From: Brotaphodocola faecis
GTDB lineage: Bacteria > Bacillota > Clostridia > Lachnospirales > Lachnospiraceae
Length of the DNA: 64,000 nucleotides
Reading direction: 5' to 3'
Assembly: GCF_040096075.1 (NCBI RefSeq)
Contig: NZ_JBBMFJ010000001.1
Coordinates: 124,001-188,000 of the forward strand
The position numbers and the translations under genes were made by a program. The first letter of the stretch is position 1; each line of letters begins with the position of its first letter. Under the pieces are notes generated by a model that saw only the letters and a program-made list of their open reading frames with translations, searched no databases and had not been told where the DNA came from. Shown in pieces: positions 16,383-24,714 of the stretch.

Positions 16383-16433
16383 AGTCAAATCCTCCTGCCT
16401 GTGCCGGATGCGGCACACATTTTCTGGTTATGT

Positions 16434-16449
16434 GTTAGCCGTAGCTAAC
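16434..16449. promoter_or_regulatory. DtxR-type dyad downstream of the eno promoter
   Basis: GTTAGC-CGTA-GCTAAC, a perfect 6-4-6 inverted repeat. It begins about 12 bp downstream of the candidate eno -10 box. It resembles IdeR/DtxR operators and recurs at 16599-16614 and 37868-37883. Confidence 0.65.
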
Positions 16450-16461
16450 CGCCTACAGTCT

Positions 16462-16489
16462 ATCATAAGGTCCCTGTTCTGTAAATCAA
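16462..16489 (-). promoter_or_regulatory. candidate eno promoter
   Basis: On the minus strand, TTGATT (16484-16489), a 16-bp spacer and TATGAT (16462-16467). Confidence 0.55.
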
Positions 16490-16570
16490 CCTTATTGATC
16501 AGTATTTCTCAGTATTCCAGATTTGATTGTTTTTATACAGAATCCGGGCTCTCTTTCCTATGGAAAAAGA

Positions 16571-16598
16571 TTGACAGGATTTCGTTTTATGCTATGAT
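16571..16598 (+). promoter_or_regulatory. promoter of the FeoA-like gene
   Basis: Consensus -35 TTGACA at 16571-16576, a 16-bp spacer and -10 TATGAT at 16593-16598. Confidence 0.75.
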
Positions 16599-16614
16599 GT
16601 TAGCTGTAACTAAC
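16599..16614. promoter_or_regulatory. DtxR-type dyad at the FeoA-like gene start site
   Basis: GTTAGC-TGTA-ACTAAC starts at the base after the -10 box, an ideal repressor position. It differs from the eno-side copy at two bases. Confidence 0.65.
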
Positions 16615-16643
16615 TTTAACATTATTTTCCAGAGGAGGAAATC

Positions 16644-16862
16644 ATGCCACTGAATTTAGCTGAAATCAACCAGCAGTATCTTGTTCAGAAAATATGCGGC
16701 GATGAAGAACAGCGTCATTATCTGGAAACTCTCGGTTTTGTGGAAAACACTGCTGTTCGTATTCTTTCTGTCTTTTTCGGCAATTACATCGTCATGGTCA
16801 GGGAAAGTAAGATCGCGATCGGCGCTGATTTTGCGAGAATGATCATCGTACAGGCTGAGTAA
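16644..16862 (+). CDS. stand-alone FeoA-domain protein
   Basis: 72 aa, a single SH3-like FeoA domain (RHYLETLGFVENTAVRILSVFFGNYIVMVRESKIAIGADFARMIIV). FeoA proteins support the ferrous-iron transporter FeoB or occur as small regulators. GAGGAGG precedes the ATG. No feoB follows it; the next gene encodes a GGDEF-EAL protein 67 bp away. It shares its promoter dyad with feoAB at 37.6 kb, so joint metal control is inferred. Confidence 0.85.
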   Translation: MPLNLAEINQQYLVQKICGDEEQRHYLETLGFVENTAVRILSVFFGNYIVMVRESKIAIGADFARMIIVQAE

Positions 16863-16929
16863 CCGGCCGCGGATCCCGCTGCAATTGATCCGTACCCAAC
16901 CTGCAGCAACTATACTGAAGGAGAACCTT

Positions 16930-18900
16930 ATGAAACGAAACAAGAGCATCCTGCATCTTTGTGAAGTCATCCTGGGTGTGCTCATGCTGATTCTGATACT
17001 CAATCTTTATCTGATCAAGCTTCTGGTCGACCCGGATATCTCTTATACCCCCATGTACCGCAATCTCTGCCTTACCCTGGCCCTGCTTGTATTCTGCATG
17101 GTCCTGGCCCTGATCCAGCGGGAACTGCTGGCGCGCCTGCTCAACAACGCTTACCGCGATGTGACCGGCATCCACAACAAAAAATCCCTGGAGAAAAAGC
17201 TCCAGGAATTAAATGACCGCGCCACCACCTTCGGCGTGGGTGTTATGATGTTTGACTTAAATAATCTGAAACATGTCAACGATACCTACGGCCACGAAAA
17301 GGGAGATGAATTTATTCAGGCTTTCGCCTACTGCCTGACCCGCATCCTCGACGATCACAGTTTTCTGGCCCGTTACGGCGGCGATGAATTCATCATCATT
17401 CAGGAAAACACCTCACCGGAAGAGCTTAAGCATATGGATCTTCAGCTGAGCACACTGGTCCAGGAATACAATACCCGCACCAGCCTGCCCTTGAGCTATG
17501 CAGTTGGCTTCGAGGCCAGCTACCGGAACCACTATTTTATGATGGACGACCTCATCAATGCCGCGGACAAAAACATGTACCAGGATAAATTTTATAAAAA
17601 GAATTCCCGTACCGCCACCGAACAGCAGAAACAAAGCAGTCAGGTCATCCCAACGGTATCTTCCGAATATCTTGCGGAGAAAATCCGCCTGATCCAGTCC
17701 CAGGCATCCGGGAAGCTTCAGATTGCGCTGATTTCCACCGATATCGAAAACTTTCACTATATCAACGACAAATACGGCTATCCGCTGGGAAATGAAATTT
17801 TAAACATCGTCTATGAAGAAATGACGGCCTCTTCCCTTTCTTTATTTACGGCCCGGTTCTTTTCTGATGTATTTATCAGCATTGCCGACGTCAGCAAGCA
17901 GACAGAAGACGCCCTCCGCGAACAGATTCAGACAATGAACCAGAAAATCTGCGACCGGATCCGCGATACCTACCACATCAGTTTCTTCCGCACCAACTCC
18001 GGTATCTACATGATTCCGAATGAAGAAATCACACCGGAAACTATGATTTCCTGTGCCAATGTGGCTCGCCGGATTGCCAAGAAACTGATCAGCCACACCT
18101 GTCTCTATTCCCCGGAAATTGACCGGCAGGAGAAGATGCAGGCCGAGATCCTGCATTCCTTCCATCCGGCTCTGGAAAACAAAGAATTTGAAATCTACTT
18201 CCAGCCAAAGATCCGCACCACAAATCAGGCCGTTTCCAGTGCGGAAGTTCTGGTCCGCTGGATCCGGGACGGAAAAATGCTCTGGTCCCCGGATATCTAC
18301 ATTCCACTGTTTGAACAAAACGGTTTTGTGGTGAACCTGGACTACTATGTTTATGAGCAGGCCTTCCAGTGGCTCCGCAGCTATTCCGGGAAACTGCCGG
18401 AGGATTTCCGCATTTCCTTAAATGTATCTCCGGTCCATTTTGAACAGCCTCAGACCTTCATTCAGAAGATTCAGAATCTGATTGACTCCTACGGCATAAA
18501 TCCGTCCTTCCTCACCTTTGAGATCACGGAATCCACCTACGTCAACAACCCGCTGGCCGTCAACCAGGTCATCCGTAGTCTCCAGAACCGAAACATCCAG
18601 ATATCCATGGATGACTTCGGCTCCGGCTACTCCTCCTTAAATACCTTAAAGGATCTGCTCTTCGACGAAGTCAAGATTGACCGGATGTTCCTCGGAGACA
18701 CGATCTCCGAAAGCGGCCACATTGTCCTGGAAGAAATCTTCCATATGTTAAAACGCATGAAGAAATCCATCGTCTGCGAAGGCGTGGAAACCCAGGAGGT
18801 CGCTGACTTCTTAAAGCAGGAGGGCTGCGATGAAATTCAGGGCTTCTTATACTACCGCCCCATGTGCAGAGTGGATTTTGAAAAGCTGATGGGATGCTAA
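16930..18900 (+). CDS. GGDEF-EAL cyclic-di-GMP enzyme, membrane-anchored
   Basis: 656 aa. Two hydrophobic helices in the first ~65 residues anchor it. A GGDEF domain follows with an intact RYGGDEF at 148-154, then a second GGDEF-like region without the motif (ARFFSDVFISI). The C-terminal EAL domain has AEVLVRW at 438-444, LNVSP, EITES, MDDFGSGYSSL (Asp561, Asp562), VKIDRMF and EGVET, so phosphodiesterase residues look complete. It may both make and degrade c-di-GMP. ATG 16930 is chosen because AAGGAG precedes it. The stop overlaps the convergent AlkD gene by 4 bp. Its place after the FeoA-like gene suggests co-transcription. Confidence 0.93.
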   Translation: MKRNKSILHLCEVILGVLMLILILNLYLIKLLVDPDISYTPMYRNLCLTLALLVFCMVLALIQRELLARLLNNAYRDVTGIHNKKSLEKKLQELNDRATTFGVGVMMFDLNNLKHVNDTYGHEKGDEFIQAFAYCLTRILDDHSFLARYGGDEFIIIQENTSPEELKHMDLQLSTLVQEYNTRTSLPLSYAVGFEASYRNHYFMMDDLINAADKNMYQDKFYKKNSRTATEQQKQSSQVIPTVSSEYLAEKIRLIQSQASGKLQIALISTDIENFHYINDKYGYPLGNEILNIVYEEMTASSLSLFTARFFSDVFISIADVSKQTEDALREQIQTMNQKICDRIRDTYHISFFRTNSGIYMIPNEEITPETMISCANVARRIAKKLISHTCLYSPEIDRQEKMQAEILHSFHPALENKEFEIYFQPKIRTTNQAVSSAEVLVRWIRDGKMLWSPDIYIPLFEQNGFVVNLDYYVYEQAFQWLRSYSGKLPEDFRISLNVSPVHFEQPQTFIQKIQNLIDSYGINPSFLTFEITESTYVNNPLAVNQVIRSLQNRNIQISMDDFGSGYSSLNTLKDLLFDEVKIDRMFLGDTISESGHIVLEEIFHMLKRMKKSIVCEGVETQEVADFLKQEGCDEIQGFLYYRPMCRVDFEKLMGC

Positions 18901-19568
18901 TGCTTCAGCGTCTTCAGATATTCCTTCTGCTCCGGTGTAATCCGGTAGCTTTCCCTTGCCTTCTGAATCGTCTTATTGTGCGTCCATGGATCCAGGCGAT
19001 TCTGTTCCAGATAGGAAATTGCCGCGTCCCACTGCCTGGCCAGCGCTGTCGCAAAGAACCACGCCGTCATCATGTTCACATAGTATTCTTCTGAACGGAC
19101 CGCGGCAGGCATCTCCAGATATTCCGGCTGAAAGTCCTCATCCAGAAACCAGCGCATGAGCATGCCCATTCCAAACCGGCAAATGTAGGGATGCTCCGAT
19201 GGAATCCAGAGTCTGATTTTCTCCAGAAGCTCCGCTTTATGTTTCCCGAATACTTTCGGGGAAAGGCCGTCGCACACGGCCCAGTTATCGATATAGGGTA
19301 AAAACGCCTCCAGTGTCTCCATACAGGCATCGTAATCCTTCATTCCGGCAATCAGAAGCGCATGAAGAATATTTTCGTCATAATAAGTATGCGGGAGCTG
19401 TTTTAAAAACACAGCCGCCTCCGGTTCTTTCGCAAATTCCTTTGCCAGCTTTCTCATGGCAGGCATACGGATTCCAATGATTTTCTCCCTTGCAAGTCCC
19501 GGAATCAGGCTGCTGTGAAAATCCCCAAACTTTTCATCCCGCAACGCAAATAATCGTTCCTGAATCAT
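18897..19568 (-). CDS. AlkD-type DNA alkylation repair protein
   Basis: 223 aa, all-helical HEAT-like repeat protein of the AlkC/AlkD glycosylase family, which removes alkylated purines. Typical parts are GIRMPAMRKLAKEF, PHTYYDENILHALLI, IDNWAVCDGLSPKVF (the conserved Trp/Asp) and HPYICRFGMGMLMRWFL. RBS CAGGAG precedes the ATG. It ends inside the stop of the GGDEF-EAL gene. Many clostridial members are annotated only by fold, so activity is inferred. Confidence 0.88.
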   Translation of the reverse strand: MIQERLFALRDEKFGDFHSSLIPGLAREKIIGIRMPAMRKLAKEFAKEPEAAVFLKQLPHTYYDENILHALLIAGMKDYDACMETLEAFLPYIDNWAVCDGLSPKVFGKHKAELLEKIRLWIPSEHPYICRFGMGMLMRWFLDEDFQPEYLEMPAAVRSEEYYVNMMTAWFFATALARQWDAAISYLEQNRLDPWTHNKTIQKARESYRITPEQKEYLKTLKH

Positions 19569-19603
19569 ATGTACTCCTGTAAATTTTCCGTTTCGTCTTT
19601 GCC

Positions 19604-20230
19604 TTAGAATCCCAGATCGTCATTCACCAGGATCACATGGATTCTTCCTGTGTGTCTGGAATATCTTGTGATCAGGAACTGACAGCAGATGGTATCCGGG
19701 GATTTGCAGTCGAAACATTTTCCTGTCGTCTTGCAAGGTGTTTTTACTTCAAAACGCTGGGCATTGGCAGGCGCTGCCACATTTCTGGCCCGCTTCATGG
19801 CTGCGTCCAGATCGCTGCACACCTTATTGATTCCCACAATAAAAATCACCTTTTTCGGTCCCTGGGCAATACAGGATACCCTGTTGGAATTTCCATCGAT
19901 ATTTACCAGAATGCCATCGTCGGTGATGGCATTCGCGCTGCTTAAGAAAACATCTGCATCGTAAGCCGCCATAAGTCCTGCTCTTGGCTCCATTTTCGCG
20001 CGGTCCATGTAATTGTAATTACCCTCTTCCAGTGCCTTGATCAGCCCGATCTCATGGGCACTCATGCAGCCGCCCATGGCAATGCTGCTGCCCTCCGGGA
20101 TCAGTTCCAGGGCCTGCTTCAGCGCCTCTTCTTTGTTTGTCGCATAATAACCGGACATATTGCGGGACTGCAGCCCCTTAATGACCGTCTGTGCCAGGCA
20201 TTCATTTCTTTTTACCAGATTTTCATTCAT
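19604..20230 (-). CDS. LUD-domain protein (LutC/YkgG family)
   Basis: 208 aa. Landmarks of the LUD fold are IPEGSSIAMGGCMSAHEIGL, DVFLSSANAITDDGILVNIDGNSNRV and VIFIVGINKVCSDLDAAMKR. LUD proteins are linked to lactate utilisation, but stand-alone clostridial copies like this have no fixed function. The C-terminus is Cys-rich (CKTTGKCFDCKSPDTICC), suggesting metal or Fe-S binding. ATG 20230 follows GGAGGAATATCAC; the upstream frame to 20275 crosses a repeat insertion and is not used. Confidence 0.85.
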   Translation of the reverse strand: MNENLVKRNECLAQTVIKGLQSRNMSGYYATNKEEALKQALELIPEGSSIAMGGCMSAHEIGLIKALEEGNYNYMDRAKMEPRAGLMAAYDADVFLSSANAITDDGILVNIDGNSNRVSCIAQGPKKVIFIVGINKVCSDLDAAMKRARNVAAPANAQRFEVKTPCKTTGKCFDCKSPDTICCQFLITRYSRHTGRIHVILVNDDLGF

Positions 20231-20246
20231 GTGATATTCCTCCATT

Positions 20247-20289
20247 CTGACCACGTAACTGTTCAGTACCCTCACAGTTACCTGACCAC
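20247..20289. repeat. short palindromic repeat with 8-bp flanking duplication
   Basis: A 25-bp sequence at 20257-20281 is identical to 14561-14585, the left end of the MITE-like element. Here it is a small palindrome (GTAACTGT ... ACAGTTAC) flanked by CTGACCAC at 20247-20254 and 20282-20289. It lies in the 5' leader of the LUD gene. Confidence 0.6.
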
Positions 20290-20312
20290 TTCATATAGCC
20301 AATTTTATTTCC

Positions 20313-20341
20313 ATTATAGCGTTGCTTTTCCGAAATCTCAA
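20313..20341 (-). promoter_or_regulatory. promoter of the LUD gene
   Basis: Minus-strand TTGAGA (20336-20341), a 17-bp spacer and perfect TATAAT (20313-20318), upstream of the repeat insertion. Confidence 0.7.
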
Positions 20342-20409
20342 CAAATTCCCAACAAAGAAATCAGGGACAGTTACTGTTCACACGTTATGATTTCCTATTA
20401 AATGAAAAA

Positions 20410-20446
20410 GCCCGGAAACTCCTGATTTTACAAGGAATTTCCGGGC
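20410..20446 (-). terminator. terminator of the tRNA-Gly transcript
   Basis: GCCCGGAAA..TCC pairs with GGA..TTTCCGGGC, followed by TTTTT on the minus strand, 42 bp beyond the tRNA. Confidence 0.8.
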
Positions 20447-20487
20447 AAAAAATAAGCGGGTGATTCTGAATTTAGATATAAAAATAG

Positions 20488-20558
20488 AGCGGGTGATGGG
20501 AATCGAACCCACGTATCCAGCTTGGAAGGCTGGTGTTCTACCATTGAACTACACCCGC
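20488..20558 (-). tRNA. tRNA-Gly (anticodon TCC)
   Basis: 71 nt. Acceptor stem GCGGGTG / CACCCGC, D-arm with GTTCAATGGTAGAAC, anticodon stem CCAGC / GCTGG enclosing CTTCCAA (anticodon TCC, reading GGA/GGG), and T-arm GGGTTCGATTCCC. The 3' CCA is not encoded; CTA follows the discriminator T. Confidence 0.96.
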
Positions 20559-20612
20559 GTCTCACGACGAGACTTATAATACCACAAAATTTCACAAAAT
20601 GCAATTACATTT

Positions 20613-21539
20613 TTATTTGGTTGTATGGAACAGCTTCTCCGTCGGTATCTGCACCAGCAGCACTGCCGCGAATACCAGCGCGCATCCCAACAGTTCCCGG
20701 CCGGAAAGCTTCTGCCCCAGAATCACCCAGCCTGCCAGAACGGAAAATACCGATTCCAGGCTCAGAAGCAGGGAGGCCACAGTCGGATCCACGCCATTCT
20801 GTGCTACCACCTGCAGGGTGTAACCGACTCCACAGGACATCACGCCCGCGTACAGGATCGGCGCTGCTGCCGCAATAATAGCCGACACAGACGGATGGTC
20901 AAAGAGTAACATCAGCACTCCGGCAATCACCCCTGCCGTAAAGAACTGCACGCAGGAGATCACCACGCCATCGGCTTTCGGGGAAAAATAATCAATCACC
21001 AGAATATGTACCGAGAATACCACGGAACACATCAGCACCAGCCGGTCGCCCGCCCCGATGGAGAAGGACTCGGTCATGCACAAGAAATACATACCCACAG
21101 CCGCGATCACCGCGCTGATCCAGATATTGATGCCAATTTTTCTCTTTAAGAACAGCCCCATAAACGGCACAATGATGATGTACAGTGTCGTGATAAATCC
21201 GGCTTTTCCCACCGTTGTCTGTCCAATGCCAAACTGCTGAAGGCAGCTGGCCAGGCACAGAATACAACCGCAGCAGATGCCGCCAAGAATGCCCATGCGG
21301 GTCTGCTCTTTTTTCTCCTCCTCAGGCAAGGTCTGCCATACACTGTCCTTTCTGCCGTGCAGGAAATAAATGCACGGAATCAGGACCGCGCCGCCAAGAA
21401 TAAACCTGCAGGTATTAAACGTAAAGGTTCCCACATAATTGAATCCTTCACTCTGGGCCACAAAGGCCACGCCCCAGACCAGGGCCGCAAGGAGCAGCAT
21501 ACAGCTGTGCCTTACCGATTGTTTTGTATTCGCTTCCAT
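20613..21539 (-). CDS. EamA/DMT-family transporter
   Basis: 308 aa with about ten hydrophobic helices in two EamA repeats. The first opens LLLAALVWGVAFVAQSEGF; the second contains VASLLLSLESVFSVLAGWVILGQKLS, the conserved end of the family. Drug/metabolite transporters of this group export amino acids or metabolites across the membrane; the substrate cannot be read from sequence. GAGGAC precedes the ATG. ApbE lies 72 bp upstream in the same direction. Confidence 0.9.
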   Translation of the reverse strand: MEANTKQSVRHSCMLLLAALVWGVAFVAQSEGFNYVGTFTFNTCRFILGGAVLIPCIYFLHGRKDSVWQTLPEEEKKEQTRMGILGGICCGCILCLASCLQQFGIGQTTVGKAGFITTLYIIIVPFMGLFLKRKIGINIWISAVIAAVGMYFLCMTESFSIGAGDRLVLMCSVVFSVHILVIDYFSPKADGVVISCVQFFTAGVIAGVLMLLFDHPSVSAIIAAAAPILYAGVMSCGVGYTLQVVAQNGVDPTVASLLLSLESVFSVLAGWVILGQKLSGRELLGCALVFAAVLLVQIPTEKLFHTTK

Positions 21540-21610
21540 TCTCTTTTGTCCTCAACTTTCTGCTGCCGTGCAGGAAACTCCCGCCTGTCACTGCAGACAT
21601 GTTCTCATCC

Positions 21611-22657
21611 TCACTGATCCACATAGGCTCCGAAACCGCTGCTCTGCTTCTCTGTTCCATCCGGATAGACCCACAGCGCCTCCACTCCGTCCTGTGCTTC
21701 CACAAAGGCCATTCCCGTCTCTGGGTCCATATTAAAGACCGCCGTGGACAGGGCATCTGCCCTGGCGCTGTCGCTGCAGAGGATGGTGACCGAATCGTAA
21801 GTATTCTCCGGCATCAGGGTGTCCGGATCAATGATATGATGATACCGCACGCCATCCACCTCATAGTACCGCTGGTAGGTTCCGCTGGTCACCAGGCAGG
21901 TATCGGTAAGCTTCAGCACATGCAGGTAAGCCTTCGCCGCGCTGGTATCCGGATTCTGGACTCCCACGCGCCAGGGCTTGCCGTCTGCCTTTGTGCCAAT
22001 GGTCTCCACATTGCCGCCAAGGCTTAAAAGCGCGGAGGTCACGCCAGCCTCTTTCAGGGTCTCAGCCAGGCGTTTCGTGGCATACCCCTTCGCGATAGCT
22101 CCCACATCCAGGCTCATGGCCTCATCCGGCAGATAAACCGTGGATGCCTGTTCATCAATCTGCACCTGATCCAGATTTACATGCTCCGCCGCATTCTGGA
22201 GTTCCTGCTGGCCAGGCACCTGCGCCCGGGATGGATTTTCCATTCCCACCTCCCGGTAATCATGCCAGACAGAGAGCACACTTCCCATGGCCACATTGAC
22301 CTTTCCACCGGTTTCCTCATATTCCTGTCTGGAAAACTCCAGCAAGTGGATGATCTCCGGATCTACCGTGACCGGGGCAATCCCGGCGTTGTCGTTGATG
22401 GTCTTGATATTATTCACGCCATCATAATTATCGTAAATATCAAACAGCTCATGATATTTCTCCATGGTATCTTCTGCCAGGCTCTTATATTCCTGAAACT
22501 GTTCCTCGCTCTCCGCGCAGATGGTAATGCTGGTAATGGTATCAAAATAATCCAGATACTGCGCGTCATAGGCAGTCAGCTTCGGATTATTTCCGGCACA
22601 GCCAGACAGTAAAAACGCGGAAGCCGCTGTCAGAAAAATGGCTTTTTTGATCTTCAT
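21611..22657 (-). CDS. apbE: FAD:protein FMN transferase (lipoprotein)
   Basis: 348 aa. The lipoprotein signal ends in FLLSGCAGN, with Cys20 as the lipid anchor. ApbE attaches FMN from FAD to Thr/Ser of extracytoplasmic flavoproteins such as RnfG/RnfD or NqrC. Motifs are DTITSITI, ALSLDVGAIAKGYATKRLAE-like flavin-binding residues, SLGGNVETIGTKADGKPWRVGVQNP, and TSGTYQRYYEVDGVRYHHIIDP with metal ligands. No target flavoprotein is adjacent. Confidence 0.95.
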   Translation of the reverse strand: MKIKKAIFLTAASAFLLSGCAGNNPKLTAYDAQYLDYFDTITSITICAESEEQFQEYKSLAEDTMEKYHELFDIYDNYDGVNNIKTINDNAGIAPVTVDPEIIHLLEFSRQEYEETGGKVNVAMGSVLSVWHDYREVGMENPSRAQVPGQQELQNAAEHVNLDQVQIDEQASTVYLPDEAMSLDVGAIAKGYATKRLAETLKEAGVTSALLSLGGNVETIGTKADGKPWRVGVQNPDTSAAKAYLHVLKLTDTCLVTSGTYQRYYEVDGVRYHHIIDPDTLMPENTYDSVTILCSDSARADALSTAVFNMDPETGMAFVEAQDGVEALWVYPDGTEKQSSGFGAYVDQ

Positions 22658-22710
22658 AATTCACCCGTTTCTTTTCCTGTTTTGCACACACCCGTTAATC
22701 ATAGCACAAA

Positions 22711-22740
22711 AAAAGAATGTTGGAAACCCAGCATTCTTTT
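22711..22740 (-). terminator. terminator of the acetolactate synthase gene
   Basis: AAAAGAATG pairs with CATTCTTTT around a short GC-containing loop, with A/T runs on both sides, 14 bp beyond the stop codon. Confidence 0.8.
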
Positions 22741-22754
22741 TTGTTATTATGATC

Positions 22755-24425
22755 TTACAGTTTCTCCATCAGCTCTTTCAGATGCGCTGTCAGCTTTGTA
22801 TTCTCCGCATAATCCACCGGACAGTCAATGATGACCGGTACTTCCTGTTCAAATGCTTTTTTCAGCGTTGGTACCAGTTCTTCCGCCTTTGTGATGCGGT
22901 ATCCGATGGCTCCCATGCTTTCCGCAAACTTCACAAAATCCGGATTTGTGAAATCCACATAGCAGCTCTTTCCGTACTGATCCATCTGTTTCCACTTGAT
23001 CAGTCCATAACTGGAATCATGAAAGATCAGCGTAACAAATGGCGTTTTGGCCCGCAGCGCCGTCTCAAATTCCTGACAGTTCATCATAAATCCGCCGTCT
23101 CCGCACACTGCCAGAATCTTCTTTTCCGGATGAACCAGCTTGGCACCGATGGCTCCCGGCACGGAAATTCCCATGGTTGCGAAACCGTTGGAAATGATGC
23201 AGGTATTCGGCTCATAGCAGTTATAATGGCGCGCGATCCACATTTTGTGGGCACCGACATCCGAAATCACAATGTCCTCCCGTCCCATGACCTTGCGCAC
23301 ATCATTCAAGATCCGCTGTGGCTTCATCGGGAACGAATCATCGGAAGCATAGGACTCATGCTCCTCCACCATCATCCGTCTGATCTCCAAAGCCCGCTCC
23401 GGCTCCTGGCGTCTGGAAGTTCTTCTTCCGATCTGTACCAGGGCATCCGCGATATCGCCAACCACTTCTACCTCTGGCTGGTACAGCTTGTTAATGTGGG
23501 CCGGACGCATATCCACATGGACAATATCAATTTTTCCCTCCGGATTCCACTTAGCCGGCGCATACTCCACAATATCATACCCTACCGCGATCACCAGATC
23601 CGCCTCTTCCATGATCTTGTTCTGGTAATCCTTCTGCGGAATACCAATGGTCCACATGGAATATGGATTATCAAACGGAATCACGCCCTTTGCCATCATC
23701 GTATTGATTACCGGGATTTTCAGCTTGGTAGCAAACTCTGTCAGCTCTTTTGACGCATGTCCACGCACCACACCGCTTCCTGCCAGAATCACCGGATTCT
23801 TTGCCTGGAAGATCATGCCTGCCGCATCCTGCACGGTATCCAGCTCCGCATACTCCTTCGGCGCGATTTTCTTGCGCAGCGGCTTTTCTCCCTCCAGCAC
23901 CGGCATTTTCGCCACATTCACCGGCATATCGATGTGTGTGGCTCCCGGTTTCTCACTCTCCGCGTATTTGAATGCCAGACGCACAATCTCACCTACCGTG
24001 TCCGGCCGCACCACCATCTTGGTCCGTTTTGTGATCGGTTCAAACATCTTGGTCAGATCCAGGAACTGATGTCCGGTAATGTGCATGCGCTCGGTTCCGA
24101 CCTGTCCGGTAATGGCCACTAACGGCGCGCCGTCACTGTCTGCATCTGCCACACCGGTTACCAGATTGGTTGCGCCGGGCCCCAGGGTAGCCAGGCACAC
24201 GCCGGCCTTGCCGGTCAGTCTTCCATATACATCGGCCATAAAAGCCGCGCCCTGCTCATGCCGCGTAGTAATAAATTTGATCGTGGACTGGTCAATGGCA
24301 TTCATAACAGCCAGATTCTCCTCCCCCGGAATTCCGAATATGTATTCCACGCCTTCTTCCTGCAGACATTCTACCAGTAAGTCTGCCGCATTTCTCTGTC
24401 GTTTTTCTTTCTGCTGTTTTTCCAT
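22755..24425 (-). CDS. acetolactate synthase-like ThDP enzyme
   Basis: 556 aa. The three ThDP-enzyme domains are seen: the N-terminal pyrimidine-binding domain with the catalytic Glu in TTRHEQGAAFMADVYGRLTGK, a central domain, and a C-terminal ThDP/Mg motif AVCGDGGFMMNCQEFETALR. It condenses two pyruvates to acetolactate. IPGEENLAVMNAI differs from the IlvB type (IPGGAV), and no ilvN regulatory subunit gene follows. This favours a single-subunit catabolic AlsS-like enzyme, though a related ThDP carboligase is possible. ATG 24425 follows AGGAGG; the frame is open to 24455. Confidence 0.85.
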   Translation of the reverse strand: MEKQQKEKRQRNAADLLVECLQEEGVEYIFGIPGEENLAVMNAIDQSTIKFITTRHEQGAAFMADVYGRLTGKAGVCLATLGPGATNLVTGVADADSDGAPLVAITGQVGTERMHITGHQFLDLTKMFEPITKRTKMVVRPDTVGEIVRLAFKYAESEKPGATHIDMPVNVAKMPVLEGEKPLRKKIAPKEYAELDTVQDAAGMIFQAKNPVILAGSGVVRGHASKELTEFATKLKIPVINTMMAKGVIPFDNPYSMWTIGIPQKDYQNKIMEEADLVIAVGYDIVEYAPAKWNPEGKIDIVHVDMRPAHINKLYQPEVEVVGDIADALVQIGRRTSRRQEPERALEIRRMMVEEHESYASDDSFPMKPQRILNDVRKVMGREDIVISDVGAHKMWIARHYNCYEPNTCIISNGFATMGISVPGAIGAKLVHPEKKILAVCGDGGFMMNCQEFETALRAKTPFVTLIFHDSSYGLIKWKQMDQYGKSCYVDFTNPDFVKFAESMGAIGYRITKAEELVPTLKKAFEQEVPVIIDCPVDYAENTKLTAHLKELMEKL

Positions 24426-24652
24426 AATGACATCCTCCTGTTCGTTCGCCTGCACACGTTTCTATCTGCCCTCCTGTGCCGGCATCCGCATTCTGGCATT
24501 CTCTGAATCAGTTCTCTGCCTTTGCTTTTATAATTCTGTAATATAGCCCTGCTTTTTCACAATTACAATCACCATTTTTATTGCCTGTTTCACAATCGTT
24601 TTATTGTAATCACCGTATTTTTTCATTTTCAAAAGCAATTTTCGAACAAAAT

Positions 24653-24703
24653 AAAGTGACGGTCCTCTGCCCGGCAAAAATCCGGCAGAGAAACCGTCAC
24701 TTT
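24653..24703 (-). terminator. terminator of galT
   Basis: AAAGTGACGGT and CTCTGCC stem segments pair with GGCAGAG and ACCGTCACTTT, giving a long hairpin 12 bp beyond the galT stop. Confidence 0.85.
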
Positions 24704-24714
24704 CAAAGAATTTT

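Noticed and set aside
22638..23753. 371-codon plus-strand open frame
   Set aside because: It is antisense to the acetolactate synthase gene, has a His/Leu/Ile-rich composition typical of shadow frames, and has no RBS.
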